Shown here: positions 8,534 through 16,500 of the stretch, in pieces
Layout of the letters: each line of letters begins with the position of its first letter
How positions within the stretch are numbered: the first letter of the stretch is position 1
Assembly: GCA_013202285.1 (NCBI GenBank)
Contig: JABMRV010000113.1
Coordinates: 1 to 45,219 of the forward strand
Direction: 5' to 3'
Source: a bacterium
GTDB lineage: Bacteria; Electryoneota; AABM5-125-24; Hatepunaeales; Hatepunaeaceae
Length of the DNA stretch: 45,219 bases
Notes under the pieces: model-generated
The model's database searches: none
Seen by the model: only the letters and a program-made list of their open reading frames with translations
What the model was told of the DNA's origin: nothing
Position numbers and translations under genes: made by a program

Positions 8534-8579
8534 AAGTTGATTTGAAAGCGTCCTACACAAGCCTGAAACAGGATCAGCT
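8534..8579. repeat. Spacer direct repeat, copy 2
   Basis: It matches 8282-8328 over nearly its whole length, including CAGGATCAGCT directly against the stop codon of the 71-aa gene. It lies between the 62-aa and 71-aa genes and forms the leader of the 62-aa gene on the minus strand. Confidence 0.75.
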
Positions 8580-8793
8580 ATCGTTTATCAACCGGTCTTG
8601 AATCCCATGGATTGCCATCCGAAATACACCACAGAATAAACAATCCCAATACTAATAATACAGCGAACACAACCCAACACCAAAAGAGCACATCAACAAA
8701 AGCGTCGGATACTTGTATCCCTACTATTACCATAAATAATGCGAATATAGCGAAGATTAATGCGGGCACTTTAAGCTTTTCAGGGAACTTCAT
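8578..8793 (-). CDS. Small two-helix membrane protein (hypothetical)
   Basis: A 71-aa protein with two long hydrophobic segments (about residues 9-29 and 32-57) joined by a short turn, then a polar tail ending RPVDKR. No family is recognised. AGAG precedes the ATG weakly at 8793. It is the first of three tandem small membrane genes on the minus strand and lies downstream of the fibronectin-repeat giant gene. Shared DKR ending and shared flanks with the 62-aa gene suggest common descent, although the bodies have diverged. Confidence 0.62.
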   Translation of the reverse strand: MKFPEKLKVPALIFAIFALFMVIVGIQVSDAFVDVLFWCWVVFAVLLVLGLFILWCISDGNPWDSRPVDKR

Positions 8794-8809
8794 TGATTAC
8801 TCTGAATTT

Positions 8810-8858
8810 AAGTTGATTTGAAAGCGTTCTATACACGTTCTAAAGCCTCTCTGAAAAG
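8810..8858. repeat. Spacer direct repeat, degenerate copy 3
   Basis: AAGTTGATTTGAAAGCGT followed by TCTATACAC matches the first half of copies 1 and 2. The second half keeps only fragments such as CTGAAA. It lies just upstream (minus strand) of the 71-aa gene, so all three small genes share this leader. Confidence 0.6.
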
Positions 8859-8907
8859 TTCACAATCGGGGGGGATTGGTCAAGCTTACATACTTAACAG
8901 CATTCAC

Positions 8908-11900
8908 TTACGGCTGAGCCGGTTGAGGTACATTGACAGTGAAACTGCGCGGTACATTATCGCTGTTCGATCCCCACATCACCGCACCCTGCTTGTCGGC
9001 GGCGGACAGTTTCCAGAACAGCTTACCGCCGGTGCCTATGACATCCTCGGGAACTGTGAATTCGGTTCCCTTTATATCGCGGAAAGTGCCCAGTCCGGTT
9101 GTAAAACTGGCATCGGAGGCAATAACCACAGTGTACGTAACCTCGTCGCCGGGATCGACGTCTTTCGCCTCAGTCCAGCTCAGCTTGACACTCTTGCCGT
9201 CGATCTGTGCTCCATCGGCAGGAGATGAAATTTCAAAGGCTTGCGGAGCATCATTTTGGATGTTGTGAATGAAGCTTGCCGGTGATGAAAAGACCGATTC
9301 AGCGCCTTCGTCATCGACCGCACTGACGCGCCAGTACCATACCTGGTTGTCACCTAAACCGTCGGGTGCGGTGGTTGTTACTCCGGCTCCGGTACTCAGA
9401 CCTATCACTTCATTCGCAGGAGAGAACGACCTGCTTCGTGAAATCTGTATCCTGTATGTCAGTTCATCCGACGGGTCAAACGGGTCGGGGTCGTTTGCAG
9501 CCTCCCATTTGAGGGTAACCGAAGTTACCTGTTCGTTATCGGACGGTTCAAGCAGATTTTCTATCTTATCTGGCGGGTCGTTCCGCGAGTTAAATGTAAA
9601 GCTGCGTACTTCTGCCGATGGGAGTCCTGTCGAACCATCATCATCAACCGCTTTCACCCGCCAGAACCAGGTCGTGTTGTCTTCGATATTGGTCGGCGAG
9701 GCTGTTGTTACGCTGGGTTGTGTTCTTAGCTCGACTATTTTTCCGCTGAAAGCCCTGTCTCTTGAGAATTCAACCAAGTAGGAAAGTTTATCAGGTGTGT
9801 CGGTTAAATCCAGATCCTCAGCGGGACTCCAGGCGAGCTTGACGGATGTTATTTCCGGACCATCCTCAGGTTCGAGAAGCGCGGCAACCACGCCCGGAGG
9901 ATTATTCCCGGCGTTGTAGATAAAGCCTTTGATTCCCGACACAGGACCTTCAGCGCCGTCATCATCTACTGCCCGGATGCGCCAGAACCAGTAGCTGTCA
10001 TCCTTCAAGCCATCGACATTTATACTTATGACTCCCTGACCGGTTTTGACGGTTCTTATTTCACCGGAGAAGTCCTTCTCCATGCAGAGTTCAATGGTGT
10101 AAGACAACTTTTCAGGCGGGTCGGTAAGGTCTCTATCCGGTGCGGCTGTCCACTTAAGCTCAACTGTTGCAACCTCTTCGCCTTCAACTGGTGAGGTCAT
10201 TGCAGGAACTGTGCCGGGAGCATCGTTCTGAGTGTTGAGGATGAAGCTCGTTACCGGGGAGTATTCACCTTGGACGTTTTCGTCATCTATAGCCTGTACT
10301 CGCCAGAACCAGCGGTTGTCATCTGTCAAATCGGCAGGTTCAGCAGTAACAATTCCGGCTTCAGTTGAAACCTTGATTATTTTTCCCGTGAAGCCCTTGT
10401 CAAGGGACAACTCAACTGAATACCTGAGCGATTCAGATGTGTCGAAGACATCCCGGTCAACGGCTTTTTCCCATTTCAGTGTCACCAACCTGACTTCCTG
10501 GTCAGGCGTGGGTGAAGTCAGCGCTGGAACCGCATCAGGCGGATTGTTCGCCGCGTTGTATATGAAACCGCGAATCTCGGAGACCGTCCCCGCAGCGTCG
10601 TCATCATCGACCGCTCTGACTCGCCAGAACCACCAACTGTCGTCCTTGAGACCGGTGGGGGAGACGCCGGTGACCATCGGTTCGGTTATTATCTCGGTTA
10701 TCTCACCACTGAAATCGCGGTTGAGACAGAACTCCACTCGGTAGGCAACCGCGGCGGAGTCGGTAATATCCTTATCGGAAGCCGCTTCCCAGCTCAGTAT
10801 TACGCTTGAGATCTCCTCGCCTTCGTCCGGTTTGGTGAGCCCCGGTATCTCACCCGGCGGATCGTTCCTGGAGTTAAACATGAATCCCTTGACAGGCGAC
10901 ACGGGACCTTCAGCACCTTCATCATCGGCAGCCCTGACTCTCCAGTACCAGCGGGCGTCGTCCTTCAGACCTACCGGTGAATGAGTTGTAATCCCCTGCT
11001 CGATGTTGACAGTGGCAATATCGCTCCTGAAGACGGGATCCATTGTTATCTCCAAGGTATATGCGATCCGCTGCGGAGGATCGGATATATCAACGTCGGA
11101 AGCTTCATCCCAATCCAGTGTTATGCTCGAAACCTCGATGTCATCTGCTGGTGATAGTATTCCACTGACTGCACCGGGGTTGTCATTGACCGGATTGTAG
11201 AAGAATGTCAGTTGCTCGCTCCAGTCCGATTCAATGCCATGCTCATCTATGGACTTAACGCGCCATTTGTAAATCTGGTCGTCCTGCAGATCATCTTTCC
11301 AGGTTGTTATGGGGATCGAGGTTTCCTCTATACCCTCAGCGGATACTACATCCATCGCTTCAGGTTCGAGTTTGATGCCCACCTGGATTGTGTAAGTGAT
11401 TTTATCCGTCGGATCGGGGTCAGTGGCTTGGTTCCAGATTATCACTCCGTCACTGAGCAATTCAGCTATTTCGATAGGCGGAGCAGGTTGTGGTGTCAGT
11501 GGATCAGGTATCGACGGTCTGGTGTCGAGGGTGAAACTTTCTATGACTGAAGCGGTTTCAAGCCCGGTGTTGTCAACCGCGGTTACCCTCCAGTAGTAAG
11601 TGGTATTCTCAAGAGGATATGCTGCCGTATATGTCGGATCGGTGAGATTCTCAACGACAACTGCACCGCCAAGATCGGGCGATGTTCCGTATTCAATGCG
11701 ATAGGTGATTGATGACATGAAGTCTATATCTTCCGATGCAATCCACTTGAATTCGATAGGTCCGAGGTAGTTCAACAACTCGTTCGAGGCTGGAGTTGTC
11801 AGTTGTGCAACGGTAGGAGAATCTTCGACCACGTTCACGAGGAACGGCTGCATCGGATTCCAGTCGGATACTGCCCCGTCATCATCGCGAGTTCTAACCT

Positions 11901-14900
11901 GCCAGAACCAGAGCGTGTTATCCTTCAGAGGATCGGGGACATCGAATTCGGTAATTCCCGCTCCGGTGGCGTATTCGAGCTTTGAATCCTTCTCAAACTC
12001 TTCATCGTAGTCAAGCCTGATGTCATAGACCAGTTTTTCGGGAGGATCAGTCAGGTCGATGTCCGAAGCAGCGTTCCAGTCGAGGCTTGGATTCCGGTTT
12101 CGTATTACACTGCTATCGATCGGTGCGAAAGGTCCTGCAGGTGAACCCGGTGCATCGTTTTCCCTGTTGAAACGGAAGATCACTGGTTCGCTGTAAGCGC
12201 CGTCGTAGCCATGATTATCCGTAGCGTGCACGCGGAAATAGTAATCATGATCGTCGTCAAGTTCCTCCTGTCCCGTTAGCGAACCGACGGCTGCGGTCAT
12301 GATACCTTCGGAATGCGGAAGCTCTTCCACATGAACCAGCGGGGAAGCGAATGATCTGTCCGGAGCGAGTTCAACTGTGTAAGTAAGTATATCGACCGGG
12401 TTGGGATCTGTTGCTCCGGTGAATTGCAGTGGATCGTCCGGCATCAGTTCTTCGGGCATCGGTGCGGCTGCAGGTACGGTCGGAGTGGTGTTGGTGCGGA
12501 AGCTGAATCCGGACTGAACGACAGTCTCAAGACCGGTGTTGTCAACTGCAGTGACACTCCACCGGTAGCCCAGTTCGTTCGTCAGACCTTCTTTGAAGTT
12601 GAAAAAGGTTTTCGCTGTTTTGGCGGTGAATTTCTCACCCTCATCAGGAGACAACTCAACCCTGTAGATAATGGACGATTCCCAGTCGGGATCGCTGCTG
12701 GAAGCCCAGTTGAACTTTAGAGAATCAAGTTCAACTATAAGGGAATCCTGCCGTGGGAACTGGAGCGAGAATGGTGTCGGATTATCTTCAGCGTAGTTGA
12801 CGAGTACGCTGTCAACTGTATTCCAATCGGACACTGCCTCTTCGTTGTCTCGGGTGCGGATGCGATAGTACCAGAGCAGATTGTCGTCAAGTGGAGCGAC
12901 CAGTTCGGTTCGCCCGGCTTGTGAGGTGAAAGTTCTCACTTCCCCGGTTTCAAATTCACCGAGTGTACACTGGAGATCGTAAACCAGTGTAGAGGCGGGG
13001 TCCGAGAGATCGGGATCGGAACTCTCCGTCCATCTGAACATAATGTCGGTCGTACCCATCACTGTGTCCGGAGGTGCCGTTATCGCATCGACTGCTGCGG
13101 GAGGATCATTATAGCGATTGTAGAAGAAGGAACCCTGAAGGCTGAATTCACTTGCTGCCGTGTGATTGTCCCGTGATCGGACTCGCCAGTAATAAACATG
13201 ATTATCGACAAGCGCTTCCCATCGATTCAAGCTTTCAACCGGTATAGCTATTTCCGTCCATTTTGTTATTTCAGCAGTTACTTCTACGAGTTGATCCGTT
13301 TGGTAGATCTCCACCTCGTAAAAGATCAGGTCGTCCGGATTGGGATCGCTGCTGCTTTCCCATGTTAAAAGATCGGGCGGCATCCTCTCCTCACCCGCCA
13401 TCGGAGCATCTGGAACCGGTATCGAGGGAGTGGTATCGACATAGAAATTTCCAACTGAAGACGAAACAGTTGTTCGTTCTGTGTTATCGGTTGCAATTAT
13501 TCGCCAGAAGTACTCAGTAGCATTGTCGAGGGAATCGGGGAGTGTGAAGCTCGTCGGTTCAAGGTCTGTATAAACTCTGGCATCACTGAAGGTGATTGTT
13601 TTGTCAATCTCCACTGTATAGCGTACATAAGACAGCGGATCGGGATCGATGGCGGTTTCCCATTCGATGGTGGGATGCAGGAGATAAATATCGGCTCTCT
13701 CAAGGGGATATTTCAGGTTAAACGGATCGGCGGGTTCTTCGATTGAGTTTGTCCAGAACCGGCGAAAATCGCTCCAGGGACCTTCTTCGAGCGGATCTGA
13801 AGCCTTGACGCGGAAATTATAACCGGCGTTTTCAACGAGGCTGTTCGCTATTAACAAGCTCACCTGAACGGGTGGCGCAGGTGTTCCTGCCTGCGGATCC
13901 GCTGCTGAACAGGAGGGGAGTACACCACCCTGACTGCCGACCATTTTCTCATCTTCGAGGGTGTAAACCTCAAAGCGATAGGTTAGCGAATCATCTTCTC
14001 CGTCCTGTGAAACCAGCGCGAATAACTCCGGCGTGAGCGTGGGAACGAGTTCATCGGCAGCCGGTCTATCGGGTTGTGGCACTGTCGGAAGACTGTTCAA
14101 TCGAATGAGCAGGTCGACGGTATCGCTCCAGAAACGATCATTGTTGACGTTCAACTGGGTAATGTAGCTCCTGCCGTCTTCAAGCTGAGTACCTGTGTAT
14201 ATGACCGTCTTTACTTCCGTTTGCACCTCACCCGTGTCCCATATAGGGCTGCCGGTAATCTGTCCGTCGATTGCAGAGAAAACCTTGAGTTTATAACTCA
14301 TTTGCGGTTCTTCGATAACGTCGAAGTATCTCCAGGTGAAAACAGGCACGTGGTCTATAAGGTGAAGGAGATCCGCTGGACCGGTATTATCGACGGTCAG
14401 ATCCTCCGCAAGCGGTTTTGGCGACATGGTGCGATAACGAGCTACAACATCGGGTGCAGACGGTGCAAATATCTCGACGTGACCTCCCTCGTAATCGCTG
14501 ATGGCATATTTTTCCTGATCGGTTACCTCTGCAACTCGCCCCCTGCCAATCCAGACGCCGCTGTTTTCAGCGGTCTCGCGCAGCGACATCACGATGCCGT
14601 CAGGATCGTATTCCGATGTGATCCTAACCCGGACGACATCACGAAAATAAGGATTTGAATCCAAGCCGTTGAGGCGAATCCTGAGAGGCGCTCCTTCGGC
14701 AACACCGCGCGGTATCTCGTCATAATAATAGTCGTTACGACAGAGAATTATTGAATCAACGCTGGCGGGATTAGTAGGATGCTGGGTAGGAGGCGCCCAG
14801 TAGTAAGGATCATGGTAGATGTGATGTTCTGCAGCATCGACCCGACTGTCGCGGATGATGTCTGAGAAGGAGAAACTGTTGGGATCTCCCCAGAAGTTGT

Positions 14901-16014
14901 CGGTTGCGTCGATATCCTTGTTGACATTCTGAACCCAGATCTCAACACCCGTAGATTCAAACGTATCAAAGATATTATCCTTGATTTCAGCGTCAATTCG
15001 ATTGGATAGAAAGAGTGTGTTCGATCTCTCCGGCGATCTGTTTCCAATGAAACAATTCCCGCGAATGATCAGCTTCGGAACAAGAGATGCATAAATGGCT
15101 CCGCCATGCGCCTCAGATGAGTTTCCCAGGAAACGATTTGATAGAATATCCGCGGATGCCATCGATATGTAGATGCATCCGCCGTGATCGTCTGAACTGT
15201 TGTAAATGAATGAGTTGTTCCGGAGGACGACATGTGCATTCAGGCTGACTCCGATAGCTCCACCACGGATGGCGTGGTTTTCGGTTATCAGGCAGCCGCC
15301 GATCAACGGTTTTGCCTTGGTTGAGCAACGGATAGTGCCGGTTTCTCCCGAACAATTCCGGATGGTGGAATTAATAATGATCGGATTCGAATCGGATATT
15401 TCAATTGCTGAACCGCTTTCAACCGGACCGCCCGCGTATTCAATGATACAGAATTCAAGCAGCGATACGGTCAGGGTATCCAATTGTACCGGTTCCGCCT
15501 TCTCCTCTTTGATGATGCCTTTATACTCTTTGAAATCTCCGTCCTTAGTCTCATAGAAATATACTCCATCCTGTCTCTTATAATAATCACCGATTTTGGT
15601 ATATGTGTTACCCTGTCCATCCTCGAATATCTCAGGTTCTTTGCGAATGATCTCGTCTGCCTCTTTCACAGGTTTAGACGACCAGGAACCGCGGAAATAC
15701 AGCCCGCCCCAGGCGCCTTTAGACTGTTCACCTGCCGAAGTAAAACGGATGCTGTCTTCAGGTGTGCCGCGTGCGACGAGTTTCCCCATAATAATAATCC
15801 CTGCATCTTCAGCAAAAAGGAGTTCTACCCCCGGTTCGATGGTAACAGTGGCATATCTCCCAATGGTGATGACAGATTCCAGCGCAATCGGGCTGTCGCT
15901 TAATGTCCATGTTTCATCGGCGTCTATTCTCCCGCTCATAGTAACGGCAAATGAAACAAAGGGCATCAGTATCAGTAACATTAATGAACTGATGAGGTGT
16001 GGCTTTTGTATCAT
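8908..16014 (-). CDS. Giant secreted beta-helix and fibronectin-III-repeat protein
   Basis: A surface or secreted protein of about 2368 aa. I favour the ATG at 16014 over the track's 16026, because GAGG lies 6 nt upstream of it and it opens a clean signal peptide (MIQKPHLISSLMLLILMPFVSFA). Residues ~25-370 form a right-handed parallel beta-helix with GGAI-type turns (HGGCIYIS, HGGAIYAS), interrupted by a ~65-aa charged insertion. Residues ~535-2360 are about 17 Ig/FN3-like modules of 100-110 aa, each with W..A.D.D near the start and YWRVRA.DD late in the module. Modules 3-11 form a three-module unit repeated three times; later modules repeat singly. The C-terminus (NVPQPAQP) has no T9SS sorting domain, so its export or anchoring route is unclear. 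A binding or adhesive role is likely from the fold; no catalytic motif was seen. Confidence 0.9.
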   Translation of the reverse strand: MIQKPHLISSLMLLILMPFVSFAVTMSGRIDADETWTLSDSPIALESVITIGRYATVTIEPGVELLFAEDAGIIIMGKLVARGTPEDSIRFTSAGEQSKGAWGGLYFRGSWSSKPVKEADEIIRKEPEIFEDGQGNTYTKIGDYYKRQDGVYFYETKDGDFKEYKGIIKEEKAEPVQLDTLTVSLLEFCIIEYAGGPVESGSAIEISDSNPIIINSTIRNCSGETGTIRCSTKAKPLIGGCLITENHAIRGGAIGVSLNAHVVLRNNSFIYNSSDDHGGCIYISMASADILSNRFLGNSSEAHGGAIYASLVPKLIIRGNCFIGNRSPERSNTLFLSNRIDAEIKDNIFDTFESTGVEIWVQNVNKDIDATDNFWGDPNSFSFSDIIRDSRVDAAEHHIYHDPYYWAPPTQHPTNPASVDSIILCRNDYYYDEIPRGVAEGAPLRIRLNGLDSNPYFRDVVRVRITSEYDPDGIVMSLRETAENSGVWIGRGRVAEVTDQEKYAISDYEGGHVEIFAPSAPDVVARYRTMSPKPLAEDLTVDNTGPADLLHLIDHVPVFTWRYFDVIEEPQMSYKLKVFSAIDGQITGSPIWDTGEVQTEVKTVIYTGTQLEDGRSYITQLNVNNDRFWSDTVDLLIRLNSLPTVPQPDRPAADELVPTLTPELFALVSQDGEDDSLTYRFEVYTLEDEKMVGSQGGVLPSCSAADPQAGTPAPPVQVSLLIANSLVENAGYNFRVKASDPLEEGPWSDFRRFWTNSIEEPADPFNLKYPLERADIYLLHPTIEWETAIDPDPLSYVRYTVEIDKTITFSDARVYTDLEPTSFTLPDSLDNATEYFWRIIATDNTERTTVSSSVGNFYVDTTPSIPVPDAPMAGEERMPPDLLTWESSSDPNPDDLIFYEVEIYQTDQLVEVTAEITKWTEIAIPVESLNRWEALVDNHVYYWRVRSRDNHTAASEFSLQGSFFYNRYNDPPAAVDAITAPPDTVMGTTDIMFRWTESSDPDLSDPASTLVYDLQCTLGEFETGEVRTFTSQAGRTELVAPLDDNLLWYYRIRTRDNEEAVSDWNTVDSVLVNYAEDNPTPFSLQFPRQDSLIVELDSLKFNWASSSDPDWESSIIYRVELSPDEGEKFTAKTAKTFFNFKEGLTNELGYRWSVTAVDNTGLETVVQSGFSFRTNTTPTVPAAAPMPEELMPDDPLQFTGATDPNPVDILTYTVELAPDRSFASPLVHVEELPHSEGIMTAAVGSLTGQEELDDDHDYYFRVHATDNHGYDGAYSEPVIFRFNRENDAPGSPAGPFAPIDSSVIRNRNPSLDWNAASDIDLTDPPEKLVYDIRLDYDEEFEKDSKLEYATGAGITEFDVPDPLKDNTLWFWQVRTRDDDGAVSDWNPMQPFLVNVVEDSPTVAQLTTPASNELLNYLGPIEFKWIASEDIDFMSSITYRIEYGTSPDLGGAVVVENLTDPTYTAAYPLENTTYYWRVTAVDNTGLETASVIESFTLDTRPSIPDPLTPQPAPPIEIAELLSDGVIIWNQATDPDPTDKITYTIQVGIKLEPEAMDVVSAEGIEETSIPITTWKDDLQDDQIYKWRVKSIDEHGIESDWSEQLTFFYNPVNDNPGAVSGILSPADDIEVSSITLDWDEASDVDISDPPQRIAYTLEITMDPVFRSDIATVNIEQGITTHSPVGLKDDARWYWRVRAADDEGAEGPVSPVKGFMFNSRNDPPGEIPGLTKPDEGEEISSVILSWEAASDKDITDSAAVAYRVEFCLNRDFSGEITEIITEPMVTGVSPTGLKDDSWWFWRVRAVDDDDAAGTVSEIRGFIYNAANNPPDAVPALTSPTPDQEVRLVTLKWEKAVDRDVFDTSESLRYSVELSLDKGFTGKIIKVSTEAGIVTAEPADLTDDNRWFWRVQAIDDENVQGEYSPVTSFILNTQNDAPGTVPAMTSPVEGEEVATVELKWTAAPDRDLTDPPEKLSYTIELCMEKDFSGEIRTVKTGQGVISINVDGLKDDSYWFWRIRAVDDDGAEGPVSGIKGFIYNAGNNPPGVVAALLEPEDGPEITSVKLAWSPAEDLDLTDTPDKLSYLVEFSRDRAFSGKIVELRTQPSVTTASPTNIEDNTTWFWRVKAVDDDGSTGLPSAEVRSFTFNSRNDPPDKIENLLEPSDNEQVTSVTLKWEAANDPDPFDPSDELTYRIQISRSRSFSPANEVIGLSTGAGVTTTAPDGLGDNQVWYWRVSAVDDEGAESVFSSPASFIHNIQNDAPQAFEISSPADGAQIDGKSVKLSWTEAKDVDPGDEVTYTVVIASDASFTTGLGTFRDIKGTEFTVPEDVIGTGGKLFWKLSAADKQGAVMWGSNSDNVPRSFTVNVPQPAQP
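8930..14406 (-). repeat. Array of ~17 FN3-like modules, partly in three-module super-repeats
   Basis: Modules of ~315-325 bp recur throughout. Boundaries of the type DNPTP/DSPTV, TPTVP/RPSIP and NDAPG/NDNPG cycle in the same order three times, starting near 13743, 12798 and 11834, a period of about 960 bp. From about 10872 to 9266 only the NDPPG/NNPPD type is repeated. This records at least two rounds of internal duplication with different unit lengths. Confidence 0.75.
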
Positions 16015-16026
16015 TAACATCCTCAT

Positions 16027-16356
16027 AGGTTTACTTGTTTGGTTGGATGAAGATCATTCTTCGGGAAGAGATGTATTGTTGCTACTCAAAATGTAAGTTA
16101 ATGGTAATAAGATTTAGCGGTTAACGCAAGTCTTTTATAATCTCACACACCGGAAGCTCTGTCTTCAGCCATGGCGGATTAAATTTTCTGCTCTTCTCCG
16201 CATTGAATGTCGGCGCTCCTCTTTAGTTCAGCAGTTCTGGTGGATTAATGACTTGTTGCATATACAGTGATAATTCATTAAATTACCTTGTCTTGATATT
16301 TCTGATCCAAACTTGGGAGGCATCTTACCGGAACTTTCGTTATTGATTTCATTATA
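16027..16356. other. Divergent intergenic region, no gene seen
   Basis: This AT-rich stretch separates the minus-strand FN3 giant from sprA on the plus strand, so it must hold promoters for at least one and probably both. I see no convincing ORF, RNA gene or clear promoter consensus in it. Confidence 0.5.
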
Positions 16357-16478
16357 AAGCTATAGGTTAGAGGAACGAAGAAATGTTAACCACAGAGACA
16401 CAAAGAACACAAAGTTCTATTCAAGCACTCTTTTAATCTTTGTGTCTTAGTGACTTTGTGGTCAGCCTCTCATAGCTT
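16357..16478. repeat. Imperfect inverted-repeat element upstream of sprA
   Basis: The arm AAGCTATAG...AGAGG...AACCACAGAGACACAAAG is mirrored downstream by CTTTGTGTC...CTTTGTGGTC...CCTCTCATAGCTT. The ~120-bp block folds back on itself with outer and inner arms in matching order. It resembles the CACAGAG-type palindromic intergenic elements seen in many environmental bacterial genomes. It ends 22 bp before the sprA start, so it could affect the sprA leader. Confidence 0.65.
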
Positions 16479-16500
16479 AATGTTTAATTAAATCGAAGGG

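Noticed and set aside
14074-14658. Plus-strand ORF of 194 aa and similar ORFs inside the FN3 giant
   Set aside because: Opposite strand of a well-supported repeat protein; no start context or recognisable domain.
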